NCBI GenBank assembly: GCA_900472675.1 | Contig: UCJA01000018.1 | Span: forward strand, 62,001-126,000 | DNA from: Hyphomicrobiales bacterium | GTDB lineage: Bacteria; Pseudomonadota; Alphaproteobacteria; Rhizobiales; Rhizobiaceae | Direction: 5' to 3' | Length of the DNA: 64,000 nt | Part shown: positions 34,449 to 43,425 of the stretch, piece by piece | How the letters are laid out: every line of letters starts with the position of its first letter | How positions within the stretch are numbered: the stretch's first letter is position 1 | Program-made: the position numbers and the translations under genes | The notes under the pieces: generated by a model | Database searches by the model: none | The model's input: only the letters and a program-made list of their open reading frames with translations | Told to the model about the DNA's origin: nothing

Positions 34449-36041
34449 ATGCTCGGCAAAATCTTCAGGAATATCGCGATCGCGGGGCTGCTTGCCTCAT
34501 CGGTTCTTGCAACGCCTGCCGGCGCCTTCGAGCGCACCGAACAGGGCAATGTCATCGTATTCGGCGGTCGCCAGGCGATCCCGGTCCTCGATCCGCATAT
34601 CCGCTACGACTGGTCGACCCGGATGATGCAACAGGCGGTCTATGACGGCCTGGTCAAGTACGAGGGCAATCCGGCCGAGATCAAGCCGTGGCTCGCCGAG
34701 AAATGGGAAACCAGCGAAGACGGCAAGACGTGGACCTTCCATCTCGTCAAGAACGCGAAGTTCCACAACGGCGATCCAGTGACCGCCGAGGCTGTCCGTT
34801 ACTCCTTCGAGCGCGGCCTGAAGCTCAACAAGGGCGTCGCCTGGATGCTCAAGGACTTCCTCACCCCGGAAGGCATCAGCGTCGTTGACGACCATACGGT
34901 CAAGTTCGAACTCAAGGCACCCTATACCCCGTTCCTGTCTTTCCTGCCCTGGTGGTACATCGTCAATCCGGCCCAGGTGAAAGCCAACGAGGTGGACAAT
35001 GACTATGGCCAGAAGTGGCTGACCGAACACGAAGCCGGCTCCGGCCCGTTCAAGCTTGGCCGCTGGGAGCCCAACGTTCTTTATGAAGCCGAAGCCGTGC
35101 CGGACTACTGGAAGGGCTGGCCCCAGGGTGAGGCGAACCGCCCGGCCGGCGTGATCTACAAGATCATCCGCGAGCCCTCGGCCCAGAAGGCGGCGCTGCA
35201 GCGCGGCGAGGCTGACATCGTCGAGGGACTGACGCCGGACGACTACGTCCAGATCAAGCGTGTCCCGGGCATTGCGATCGAAGATCACAAGGGCATGACG
35301 ACGTTCGGCATCAAATTCAACACGCAGAAGGGGCCGACCGCAGACATCAACCTGCGCAAGGCGATCGCCTATGCGATGGACTATGAGGCACTGATCCAGG
35401 TCTACAACGGTGCTGCGACGCTGGAGACGAGCCCCATCCCGGACGCCATGAAGGGCCATATCGATGTGCCCGGCATTCCCCGCAAGGACCTTGCCAAGGC
35501 AAAGGAATATCTCGCCAAGTCAGGCTATCCGAACGGCGGCATCTCCTTGCCTTACGTACATGTTGCTGGTCTTGAAGAAGCCCGCCGCATCGGTCTCGTC
35601 CTGCTCGACAGCCTGAAGCCACTGAACATCACGGTCGAGATCAAGCCGGAGCAGTGGCCGAACATGGTCGCTAGCGGATCCAAGGTCGAAACCTCGCCGG
35701 CTATGACCTCGGTCTACACGACCCCAGTTTCGACGGATCCGGATGCTGTTGCCTACCAGTACCACAAGAACAGCTGGGGCCAGTATTTCGCGATGATGTT
35801 CTACGACAACCCTCAGGTCACCGAGATGATCGACAAGGCCCGGTCCTCATCGAACTGGGATGAGCGCGCTAAGCTTTATGCCGATATCCAGACCCAGATC
35901 GTTGCCGACCAGCCGGAAGTGTTCGGCATGCTGCAGAACCGCCGCTGGGCACGGCGTGACTACCTTCAGGGCTTCCAGTTCAGCCCAGTCCGCTTTACCG
36001 GCGAAGTCGACCTCTACCCGCTTTGGGTGAAGTCCGAATAG
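34449..36041 (+). CDS. ABC transporter substrate-binding protein, family 5 (peptide type)
   Basis: A 530-residue periplasmic receptor of the DppA/OppA family. A Sec signal (MLGKIFRNIAIAGLLASSVL region, cleavage after PAGA) is followed by the mature N-terminus FERTEQGNVIVFGG. WTFHLVKNAKFHNGDPVTAE near residues 95-115 is the family signature. GAGAGGGA precedes the ATG at 34449. The gene sits between the AroM gene and the permeases, so its ligand is probably the substrate of the AroM/DUF917/HyuA-like enzymes. A perfect 14-bp hairpin after the stop may keep receptor mRNA more abundant than permease mRNA. Confidence 0.92.
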   Translation: MLGKIFRNIAIAGLLASSVLATPAGAFERTEQGNVIVFGGRQAIPVLDPHIRYDWSTRMMQQAVYDGLVKYEGNPAEIKPWLAEKWETSEDGKTWTFHLVKNAKFHNGDPVTAEAVRYSFERGLKLNKGVAWMLKDFLTPEGISVVDDHTVKFELKAPYTPFLSFLPWWYIVNPAQVKANEVDNDYGQKWLTEHEAGSGPFKLGRWEPNVLYEAEAVPDYWKGWPQGEANRPAGVIYKIIREPSAQKAALQRGEADIVEGLTPDDYVQIKRVPGIAIEDHKGMTTFGIKFNTQKGPTADINLRKAIAYAMDYEALIQVYNGAATLETSPIPDAMKGHIDVPGIPRKDLAKAKEYLAKSGYPNGGISLPYVHVAGLEEARRIGLVLLDSLKPLNITVEIKPEQWPNMVASGSKVETSPAMTSVYTTPVSTDPDAVAYQYHKNSWGQYFAMMFYDNPQVTEMIDKARSSSNWDERAKLYADIQTQIVADQPEVFGMLQNRRWARRDYLQGFQFSPVRFTGEVDLYPLWVKSE

Positions 36042-36076
36042 AGTCTGGCCCAGTCCCCTCTTTGTGGCCAGAACGA

Positions 36077-36113
36077 TGCGCATGGCCCGCCTCCCAATCG
36101 CGGGCCATGCGCA
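36077..36113 (+). terminator. intercistronic hairpin after receptor gene
   Basis: TGCGCATGGCCCGC at 36077-36090 and its exact complement at 36100-36113 form a perfect 14-bp stem with a 9-base loop, in the 96-bp gap between receptor and permease genes. It has no T-run. Such hairpins stabilise upstream mRNA and give receptor excess. Confidence 0.7.
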
Positions 36114-36137
36114 ATTTGCAACATATCGGAGAAGACG

Positions 36138-37145
36138 ATGCTGACATTCGCCTTCCGCAAGGTGCTGACCCTGATTGGCACGATGATCGGCATCGCGGCG
36201 CTGACATTCCTCATCACCAATGTCGCACCCGGAGATCCGGCCCGCCTCGTCGCAGGGCCGAATGCGACCGAGGACATGGTCGCAACCATCCGCTCGGAAT
36301 ACGGTCTCGACAAATCGCTGCCCGAGCAATTCGTGGTCTATATGGGCGATCTGGCGCGCGGTGATCTCGGCACTTCGATCGTGACCACGCGGCCGGTCCT
36401 GGAAGAGGTCCTGCGCTATGCGCCGGCGACGCTGGAACTCGTCTTTGTGGCGATGGCGCTCGGCATCATTATCGGCGTGCCAATGGGCATGTTATCGGCC
36501 GTGTACAAGGACGGACCGCTCGACCAGGTGACGCGCATTTTCTCCATTTCAGGCGTGGCGCTTCCCGCCTTCTGGTTCGGCATCATCCTGCAATTGGTGT
36601 TTTCCGTCGATCTCGGCTGGCTGCCGGTCTCGGGGCGCCTGCCGCTCGTCACGCGCCCGCCGGAAACGGTGACCGGCCTGCTACTGGTCGACAGCCTGAT
36701 TTCGGGCCGCTTCTCGACCTTCTGGGTGTCGCTGCAGCATATCATCCTACCGGCGGTCGTCCTCTCCTTTCCCTGCCTCGCCTCCATTCTGCGTGTCAAC
36801 CGCGCCGAGATGATCGAGGTGCTTCAATCGGACTACATCGTCGCGGCGCGCGCACATGGCCTATCCTCCTTCCGCATCGTCGCCTGTTACGCGCTGAAGA
36901 ATGCCATGCTGCCGACGCTTGCGATGATCGGACTGCGCTTCGGTTGGATGCTGGGTTCGACGGTGCTCGTTGAAACCGTGTTCGACTGGCCGGGCGTGGG
37001 CCTCTATGCCGTGTCCTCGGCGCTATCCTCCGATTTCAAGCCGGTGGTCGGCGTCACCCTGATGATCGGCTTCTTTTTCATTGTCGCCAACACCTTCGTC
37101 GATCTTGCCTATGCCTGGATCGACCCACGTCTGAGGAAAGCGTGA
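36138..37145 (+). CDS. ABC transporter permease, DppB/OppB type
   Basis: A 335-residue inner-membrane permease with six hydrophobic segments. The N-terminus MLTFAFRKVLTLIGTMIGIA and the end AYAWIDPRLRKA fit DppB. The EAA loop near residue 230 reads MIEVLQSDYIVAARAHGLSS. TCGGAGAAG precedes the ATG. It pairs with the next permease, which overlaps its stop when started at GTG 37142. Confidence 0.92.
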   Translation: MLTFAFRKVLTLIGTMIGIAALTFLITNVAPGDPARLVAGPNATEDMVATIRSEYGLDKSLPEQFVVYMGDLARGDLGTSIVTTRPVLEEVLRYAPATLELVFVAMALGIIIGVPMGMLSAVYKDGPLDQVTRIFSISGVALPAFWFGIILQLVFSVDLGWLPVSGRLPLVTRPPETVTGLLLVDSLISGRFSTFWVSLQHIILPAVVLSFPCLASILRVNRAEMIEVLQSDYIVAARAHGLSSFRIVACYALKNAMLPTLAMIGLRFGWMLGSTVLVETVFDWPGVGLYAVSSALSSDFKPVVGVTLMIGFFFIVANTFVDLAYAWIDPRLRKA

Positions 37146-37147
37146 CG

Positions 37148-38086
37148 ATGGCCTCCTCTCCCATGAACACATCCATCCAGCCCGAGACGGAAGCCTTGCG
37201 CCCCCTCACCTTCCGCGAAAGGCACGCGAGCCAGATCCGCCAGTGGCGACTTTATTCGCACATGTTCCGCAAGAGCTTCTCGTCGATGCTCGGCCTGACG
37301 CTCGTGGTGCTGTTCCTGCTTCTTGCAGCCTTCGGCCCGCTGCTTGCGCCCTACCCGGAAGCGGCAAGCGGCGCGATCAACATGTCGGCCAAGCTTTTGC
37401 CACCCGATAGTACCTGCTGGTTCGGCACCGACGAAATGGGGGCCGACATCTTTTCGCGTGTCATCATCGGCGCGCGCACGTCTCTCTGGATCGGTCTTGT
37501 GATCACCGGCATTGCGGCCATCGTCGGCGTCCCGCTCGGCATCGTGGCCGGATATCACGGCGGCTGGATCCGAGCCGTGATCATGCGCTTCACCGAGCTG
37601 TTTCTCGCCGTACCCGGTCTGGCATTGGCGCTTGCCATCGTTGCAGCACTCGGACCGGGGATTACCAATTGTGTTCTGGCGCTGGCGATCGTCTGGTGGC
37701 CTGGCTACGTGCGCCTTGTTGAGGCAAAGACTCTTTCGGTGAAGGAAGAGCTGTTTGTCGAGTCCGCGCGGTCCATCGGTGCCAGGACGCCGTGGATCCT
37801 CTGGCATCATATCCTGCCCAACTGCCTGTCGCCGATCATCGTCAAGATGAGCATGGACATGGGGATGGCAATCCTTGCTGCTGCCAGCCTTGGGTTCATC
37901 GGACTGGGCGCTCAGCCTCCGGCGCCCGAATGGGGCGCGATGATCTCCGTCGCGCGTACCTACATGCCGGATTGGTGGTGGTATTCGCTGTTCCCGGGCG
38001 CCGCCATCTTCCTCACCGTGCTCGGCTTCAACCTTCTCGGCGACGGCCTGCGCGACATCCTCGATCCCAGGAGCCGCGACCGTTGA
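37148..38086 (+). CDS. ABC transporter permease, DppC/OppC type
   Basis: A permease of about 312 residues with a soluble N-terminal leader of some 45 residues, then six membrane segments. The DppC motif FGTDEMGADIFSR (about residues 95-107) and the EAA loop FVESARSIGARTPWILWHHI are clear. The ATG at 37148 and a GTG at 37142 (overlapping the previous stop as GTGA) are both possible starts; AGGA lies 10 and 4 bp before them, and spacing slightly favours the ATG. Confidence 0.9.
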   Translation: MASSPMNTSIQPETEALRPLTFRERHASQIRQWRLYSHMFRKSFSSMLGLTLVVLFLLLAAFGPLLAPYPEAASGAINMSAKLLPPDSTCWFGTDEMGADIFSRVIIGARTSLWIGLVITGIAAIVGVPLGIVAGYHGGWIRAVIMRFTELFLAVPGLALALAIVAALGPGITNCVLALAIVWWPGYVRLVEAKTLSVKEELFVESARSIGARTPWILWHHILPNCLSPIIVKMSMDMGMAILAAASLGFIGLGAQPPAPEWGAMISVARTYMPDWWWYSLFPGAAIFLTVLGFNLLGDGLRDILDPRSRDR

Positions 38087-39741
38087 CCGCTCTTCTCGAC
38101 ATCAAAGACTATCGTCTCGACATCGGCACCTTCGACGGTCCGGTCCATGTGCTCAAGGGCATCAATCTCACCGTCAACCGTGGCGATACGCTTGGCATCG
38201 TCGGAGAAAGTGGATCGGGCAAGACGGTGCTGGTGCGCTCGGTGCTCGGCATCGGTCCGCGAAATGCCAAGGTGACGGAAGGTTCGATCGCTTTCGACGG
38301 GCAGGACATCACCTCACTGCCAGACAAGGACTGGGCAAAGATCCGCGGGATCCGCATCTCGATGATCTTTCAGGACCCGATGACCTATCTCAACCCGCTT
38401 TTCACGATCGGGCAGCAGATTTCCGACGTCATTGCGGCCCACGAAAAGGCAGGCGGAGAGGGCGTGTCGTCCAGGGCGGCACGACGGACCCGCACCGAAG
38501 AACTGCTGGATCAGGTTGGCCTGCCGAACCCGTCCATGCTGTTTTCCCAGTATCCGCATCAACTGTCCGGCGGCATGCGCCAGCGGGTGCTGATCGCCAT
38601 GGCGCTGGCCGGAAAACCCGACCTGCTGATTGCCGATGAACCGACCACAGCGCTCGACGTCACCGTGCAGGCGCAGGTCCTCGACCTGATCAATTCGCTG
38701 GTGGAAAGGCTTAACCTGACCGTCGTGATGATCAGCCACGACATTGGCGCCATCGCTACCGTCGCGAAACGCTGCGCCGTCATGTACAAGGGCGAGATCG
38801 TCGAACAGGGGCTGACGGCTGACATTCTTAATCGTCCGCAGCATGAATACACGCAGCGCCTCCTGGCAGCCGTTCCGGATATCGATATCGTTCCGGCCAG
38901 AGTGGCAGAAAGGGTGGCAGCCAGAGCACGGGCGGTGGAGCCGAAAACGCCCGTCCGCTTGCTGGAGGCCCTGGACCTCAAGAAGATCTATCGCAGTCAG
39001 TCCGGCACGGAGGTCGCAGCGGTCAACTCGGTCAATCTCTCGGTCGACACCGGCGAGATCTTCGGTGTGGTCGGCGAAAGCGGATCGGGGAAATCGACGC
39101 TTGCGCGCATGCTGCTACGGCTGATCGAACCGACATCCGGCGACGTGATTTTCGACGGCACCAACATTTCCGGCCTGACTGGCGAGCCATTGCGCAAGAT
39201 GCGCCGGCACATGCAGTTCGTCTTCCAGAATCCGCATTCGGCACTGAACGGCCGCCATACGATCGGTGACGCGGTCGGCGAACCGCTGCGCATCCAGACG
39301 GATCTGAGAAGCCGCGAAATCGAGGCTCGCACGGAAGCCTTGCTCGACATCGTTCAACTGCCGAAGATGTTCAAATATCGCTATCCGCACGAGCTGTCTG
39401 GAGGCCAGAAGCAGCGCGTCTGCATAGCCCGGGCGATCGCGCTCAACCCGCGTCTGCTGATCCTCGACGAGCCCACCTCGGCGCTCGACATCTCGGTGCA
39501 GGCTCAGGTGTTGGAATTCCTGCAGCAATTGCGGGCCGAGCTGAACCTCACCTATGTCTTCATCAGCCACGACCTTGCCGTCATCCGGCAGGTCTGCGAT
39601 CGAACGATCGTCATGAAACGCGGCGAGATCGTCGAGTCCGGTGACACGGAGCAGATCTTCCTTGCGCCGCGAGAGGATTATACGCGGGCGCTGATCGAAA
39701 GTGGCCGCAAGACGTCGCAGGCAGCTACGTTCAGGGCCTAA
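38083..39741 (+). CDS. tandem ABC ATPase (DppD-DppF fusion)
   Basis: A 552-residue protein with two complete nucleotide-binding domains, both halves of the importer motor in one chain. Domain 1 (about 1-270) has Walker A GESGSGKTV, signature LSGGMRQRVLIAMAL and LLIADEPTTALD. Domain 2 (about 290-552) has GESGSGKST, LSGGQKQRVCIARAI and LLILDEPTSALD. The start is a TTG that overlaps the permease stop as TTGA; the longer in-frame stretch back to 37792 lies inside the permease gene. Two-domain ATPases of this kind are common in rhizobial peptide-type importers. Confidence 0.92.
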   Translation: MTALLDIKDYRLDIGTFDGPVHVLKGINLTVNRGDTLGIVGESGSGKTVLVRSVLGIGPRNAKVTEGSIAFDGQDITSLPDKDWAKIRGIRISMIFQDPMTYLNPLFTIGQQISDVIAAHEKAGGEGVSSRAARRTRTEELLDQVGLPNPSMLFSQYPHQLSGGMRQRVLIAMALAGKPDLLIADEPTTALDVTVQAQVLDLINSLVERLNLTVVMISHDIGAIATVAKRCAVMYKGEIVEQGLTADILNRPQHEYTQRLLAAVPDIDIVPARVAERVAARARAVEPKTPVRLLEALDLKKIYRSQSGTEVAAVNSVNLSVDTGEIFGVVGESGSGKSTLARMLLRLIEPTSGDVIFDGTNISGLTGEPLRKMRRHMQFVFQNPHSALNGRHTIGDAVGEPLRIQTDLRSREIEARTEALLDIVQLPKMFKYRYPHELSGGQKQRVCIARAIALNPRLLILDEPTSALDISVQAQVLEFLQQLRAELNLTYVFISHDLAVIRQVCDRTIVMKRGEIVESGDTEQIFLAPREDYTRALIESGRKTSQAATFRA

Positions 39742-39821
39742 GTGCAGCCGGGGCCTTCGCTCAATATAAGCCATTGCGGCGTTACGTTGAATTTACCATA
39801 AGAGCGGAAATGCAGTGTCGG

Positions 39822-39839
39822 GGGTAAGCGTCTTTACCC
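39822..39839 (+). terminator. weak hairpin after the transporter operon
   Basis: GGGTAA at 39822-39827 pairs with TTACCC at 39834-39839 around a six-base loop, about 80 bp after the ATPase stop. There is no T-run, so this is a weak terminator candidate. The rest of the 152-bp gap shows nothing clear. Confidence 0.35.
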
Positions 39840-39893
39840 GTTTGCCGTATGAGACGGGGAAACAAAGCCGATGACACTGCACATGATGGGCAG

Positions 39894-41564
39894 ATGACCA
39901 AAAAGATCGTGATCAGCAAGAACGGCACCGCTCCGGTGACGGTTCTTGAGGCCGGCAGCGAGTTTATCCTCAATAAGGGGGTGACGCTCAGCACAGCCGC
40001 AACCGCCATTCTGGCAACCGGCGCGGCGACGCAGCGCGATTTCTACATCAACGGCACGGTGCTGTCCGCCTCCAGCTACGCCTTCCAGTTCGGCACAACC
40101 AAGGTGACTGACAGCAAAAGCCAGTTCGTGGTCAGTGCGTCCGGCGTGGTCAAGGGCCAGGACTATGGCCTGAAGATCGACAGCGGCGGACTGGACCTCG
40201 TCAATGACGGCACGGTGGCGGCACGCCTGACCGCGATCTCCATTGCTGGAACGGTGACAACACTCGTCAATACCGGCCTGATCGAATCCTCTGCCGGTAT
40301 CGGCATCTCTGGGTCCGGCAGCAAAGCGGAAATCATCAATCACGGCACCATGCATGCGGCGCTGGATGTGGTGCAACTGCGCGGCGCCTCGGCCATTCTC
40401 ACCAACAATGGCGACCTGAGCTCCGACAAGGGCTCGGCGATCGTATCCAGCGGCAAATCGGCGGTCTTGACCAATCACGGCACCGCGTCCGGCACCGGGA
40501 CCACCATCGCATCGTCCGGCGCCAATGCTATCATCACCAATGACGGCGCCGTCATCTCGACCAAGGGCGACGCGATCCTGGCGACCGGCGCTATGGCGAT
40601 CATCACCAATAGCGGCGAGATCACCGCCTTGAAGAACGCCATCACGCTCACCGGCGATGACGGCAAGATCACCAATAACGGCCTGATCAAGGCCTCCGGC
40701 TATGCGATTTCAGTCTCGGCCGACGATACGATCATCACCAACAACAAGACCATCACGGCGGACGGCGGCATCAAGGTCGCTGGCGCCGATGAAACCGTGA
40801 CCAATTACGGCACGATCACCGGGACGCAGGCGTCTCTGGCGGCAATCGATTTTTCGGGTGCGAGCAAAGCGGCGCTGCAAAACAGCGGCCTGATCAAATC
40901 GGCGGGCACCGCGTTCCTCGGCGGCAACAGCGCCGATTCGCTCTTCAACAAGGGCACCATCACCGGCGACATCAAGCTGGGCAATGGCAACGACTATTTC
41001 GACGGCACCGGCGGCAAGGTCAACGGCACAATCTATGGCGGGAGCGGCAACGACGTCTATGTGATCAGCGACGCGAAGATCAAGCTTTCCGAAAATGCCG
41101 GCGGCGGCACCGACCTCGTCAAATCGGCGGTATCGTTTACGCTAGGCGACAATGTCGAGAACCTGACGCTGAACGGGACTTCGGCCATCAACGCCACCGG
41201 CAATGCCCTTGCCAACCAGCTTCACGGCAATAGCGGCAAGAACGTCATCGACGGCAAGGCAGGCAACGATATCATCTGGGGCCATGGCGGCGCCGATATC
41301 CTGACCGGCGGTGCGGGCGCCGACCAGTTCGTCTTCGCCACCAAGGACGGCAAGGACACGATCACCGATTTTGCCGCGACCGGTTCGAAGCACGACATCC
41401 TCGACCTCAACGATCTTGGCAGCATCACCGACTACAAGGACCTGGTCCAGCACCATATGACACAGGTCGGCCACGACGTTTACATCGATGGTCTAAACGG
41501 CGACAGCATCCTGTTGCAGAACGTGAAGATCGCGGCCCTCGATGCCGGCGATTTCCTGTTCTAA
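39894..41564 (+). CDS. beta-helix repeat protein with RTX calcium-binding C-terminus, probably type I secreted
   Basis: A 556-residue protein without a classical signal peptide. Residues about 120-320 are eight or nine copies of a 22-23-residue unit with the core I-[IL]-T-N-x-G-x-I, predicted to stack as a right-handed parallel beta-helix. After about 360 come RTX-type nonapeptides (GNDYFDGTGGKVNG, GGSGNDVYVI, DGKAGNDIIWGHGGADILTG, then GADQFVF) and a final segment with hydrophobic pattern ending DAGDFLF, like C-terminal type I secretion signals. Calcium would fold it outside the cell. The start at 39894 is one of two; ATG 39849 is the other. No type I exporter genes are adjacent. Confidence 0.85.
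   Translation: MTKKIVISKNGTAPVTVLEAGSEFILNKGVTLSTAATAILATGAATQRDFYINGTVLSASSYAFQFGTTKVTDSKSQFVVSASGVVKGQDYGLKIDSGGLDLVNDGTVAARLTAISIAGTVTTLVNTGLIESSAGIGISGSGSKAEIINHGTMHAALDVVQLRGASAILTNNGDLSSDKGSAIVSSGKSAVLTNHGTASGTGTTIASSGANAIITNDGAVISTKGDAILATGAMAIITNSGEITALKNAITLTGDDGKITNNGLIKASGYAISVSADDTIITNNKTITADGGIKVAGADETVTNYGTITGTQASLAAIDFSGASKAALQNSGLIKSAGTAFLGGNSADSLFNKGTITGDIKLGNGNDYFDGTGGKVNGTIYGGSGNDVYVISDAKIKLSENAGGGTDLVKSAVSFTLGDNVENLTLNGTSAINATGNALANQLHGNSGKNVIDGKAGNDIIWGHGGADILTGGAGADQFVFATKDGKDTITDFAATGSKHDILDLNDLGSITDYKDLVQHHMTQVGHDVYIDGLNGDSILLQNVKIAALDAGDFLF
40264..40860 (+). repeat. tandem 63-69-bp repeats encoding beta-helix coils
   Basis: ACCAAT-type cores recur at 40401, 40470, 40536, 40605, 40671, 40737 and 40800, with two weaker copies before them, at spacings of 69, 66, 69, 66, 66 and 63 bp. 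Spacing is always a multiple of three, so copy number could change without loss of frame. The copies are diverged in third positions. Confidence 0.75.
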
Positions 41565-41565
41565 G

Positions 41566-41580
41566 CGGTGACGTTCACCG
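41566..41580 (+). terminator. short hairpin after the RTX protein gene
   Basis: CGGTGA and TCACCG form a 6-bp stem with a CGT loop directly after the TAA stop, followed by GTCTTTCC. It lies between convergent genes and is a modest terminator candidate. Confidence 0.4.
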
Positions 41581-41638
41581 GTCTTTCCAGCCCAAATCGA
41601 AACGCTGCGAACGATCCGTCACTCGCCGGATAACGCGC

Positions 41639-42208
41639 TCATAATGGATGCAGAATGAGAAGCCCTGCGCGGTGGCAGGCTTCGAACCAGGCGCGCTCTG
41701 CCGCCCAGGCATGCACGTCCCAGCCCTCAAAGCCGAAGCCGAAGACATCGAGCGTACCCTTGCGCGGGTCCTCCGCCTCGACCGCCATGAAGGTGTAGAG
41801 AAAGCCGGAGCTCAACGCCGCGGTCGGAAGGGCGCCGTGCGAAAGCAGCGCCTCACGCGCCCTCCCCTCTGTTGCCTCGTCGATCCACCTAATCTCCTTG
41901 CTAAGGGGGGCGAGGCGTTGGCAAAGCGCCTCGGCGTGGCATTCATCCTCGATCCGTGTGGACGGGGGGAACACCAGCGTCACCCGCCGGGCGTCCTGCA
42001 CCGCCTGCCGTTGCGTGAACTGAGGGTCGGCAAGCCATTCGGCCGGCTGGCCACCGCGGCTCACCAGCACCAGTTCCGACGTCTTCGTCCCGCTCGTGCC
42101 GCCGAGACCGGCTGTGTTGTTGAACCGGACGACATGATCATAGCCATCGAGATGAAAGCCCCTGCCGTCGAATTCCGGGGCGTTGCCGATGATTGCCGTC
42201 CGCGTCAT
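41639..42208 (-). CDS. GT29 (sialyltransferase)-like short glycosyltransferase homologue
   Basis: A 189-residue protein. The N-terminus AIIGNAPEFDGRGF, YDHVVRFNN and GTKTSEL follows the order of the L-sialylmotif in GT29 enzymes (GNG..., D.VIRFN, G.KT), which binds the nucleotide sugar. The second half (residues 125-175, SSGFLYTFMAVEAEDPRKGT, DVFGFGFEGWDVH) resembles the small motif region. Similar rhizobial proteins are often annotated 'urease operon accessory protein', but no urease genes are here. It is the last gene of a three-gene minus-strand operon with two GT4 glycosyltransferases, overlapping the upstream gene by ATGA. Sugar donor and acceptor are unknown. Confidence 0.65.
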   Translation of the reverse strand: MTRTAIIGNAPEFDGRGFHLDGYDHVVRFNNTAGLGGTSGTKTSELVLVSRGGQPAEWLADPQFTQRQAVQDARRVTLVFPPSTRIEDECHAEALCQRLAPLSKEIRWIDEATEGRAREALLSHGALPTAALSSGFLYTFMAVEAEDPRKGTLDVFGFGFEGWDVHAWAAERAWFEACHRAGLLILHPL

Positions 42209-43425
42209 GGGGTCCCCGTCGCGGGCCGCAAAGCGCCGGTGCGGGGATCGTGTTTCGCAACAGCCTGCTCGTAGACCGCCAGCGTCTGGCGACCCAGCGT
42301 TTCACGGGTAAACGCGCCTGCCGCCTGCAGCGCCTGCGACCGCAGGCGGGTGCGCAAGCCGTCGGACACCAGCAATTCGCAAAGCTGAGCGGCAATAGCC
42401 TCTGCGCTCGTTGTGCTCGCGAGCACGCCGGCACCCGTCTCCCCGACGAAGGCACGTGCGCTCGGGTCGTCTGCCGACGCAAGGATCGGGCGCCCGAAGG
42501 CGATCGCCTCCTGATAGACGAGGCCGAAACTCTCGTAGCGCGAGGGTGCCGCGACGATATGAGCGGCTTCGTAGAGATCAAACATCACCGCGTCCGGCTG
42601 CCGCCCGAGCGCGTGTATGCGGCCGCGAGCGCTTTCACCCAGCGTATCCGGCATATCTTCCGCCGGCACGCCCATGAGATCGACCCGGAAATCCGGAACG
42701 GTCCCCGCGTCGACATCGCGGCTGACCAGCGTGATCGCATCCATCAGCTCGTGAAAGCCCTTGCGCGGCTCGGCCCGCCCGATGAACAGAATTCTGAGCG
42801 GGGGCTCTGAAGCCGGATACGTCGCCTCGCTCGCCCGTTCCAGCACCGCCTGCGACAGGGAGAGGCCGATTGTCTCGTGTATGCGATCATCCGCGAGCCG
42901 GTAGAGCTCAGTGATCCGGCGGCCATGGTCATCTGTGTTGGAGATGAGTGCTGCACTTCCGTTTGCCTGCCGCCGTTCCAGGGCATCCGCCGCCCAGGCG
43001 TCAAACCGGTTCCTCGGTGACATCTGGCTCTCCCGCGACCAGGAAGCGGGCGTCGAATTGCGGGTGACAAGCGGGAATTCCCGCCGCCCGGCCAGCAGCA
43101 CAGCCGGCGCATACCAGTTCGTTGCCTCCACCACGTCGAACGGCGTTTCAGCATGGGCCGAGAGGACGGCATCCCGGAACCGCCGCGGTGCGGCGATGTG
43201 GCCAAGCCCGGCATAGCTGCGCAGTCGTCCCAGACGCGACTGCTGCGGGATCTCGCAACCGTTGATCCGCACGCCATTCGCGACGCTCACGCCGGCTCGG
43301 TCTCCCGAAAACACGGTGACATCGCAGCCCTGCGCGACAAGGCTCTCGGCGATTTCGCGGGCCGCCGTCGACAGGCCACTCGGGGATGGAGGATAGTCCC
43401 AGGCGATCAGGGCGGTGCGCATCAT
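42205..43425 (-). CDS. glycosyltransferase family 4
   Basis: A 406-residue GT4 enzyme with two Rossmann-like domains. The acceptor-side N-terminus reads ALIAWDYPPSPSGLSTAAREIAE, with the glycine-rich loop. The donor-binding E-x7-E motif is at the C-terminal half, PSRYESFGLVYQEAIAFGRPI. The family retains the anomeric configuration of its nucleotide-sugar donor. It overlaps both neighbours by ATGA, so the three minus-strand genes form one translational unit. Confidence 0.88.
   Translation of the reverse strand: MMRTALIAWDYPPSPSGLSTAAREIAESLVAQGCDVTVFSGDRAGVSVANGVRINGCEIPQQSRLGRLRSYAGLGHIAAPRRFRDAVLSAHAETPFDVVEATNWYAPAVLLAGRREFPLVTRNSTPASWSRESQMSPRNRFDAWAADALERRQANGSAALISNTDDHGRRITELYRLADDRIHETIGLSLSQAVLERASEATYPASEPPLRILFIGRAEPRKGFHELMDAITLVSRDVDAGTVPDFRVDLMGVPAEDMPDTLGESARGRIHALGRQPDAVMFDLYEAAHIVAAPSRYESFGLVYQEAIAFGRPILASADDPSARAFVGETGAGVLASTTSAEAIAAQLCELLVSDGLRTRLRSQALQAAGAFTRETLGRQTLAVYEQAVAKHDPRTGALRPATGTP

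Noticed and set aside
40264..40860. CRISPR-like array of regular repeats
   Set aside because: The repeats are imperfect, in frame, 63-69 bp apart and encode a beta-helix core; there are no unrelated spacers or cas genes.
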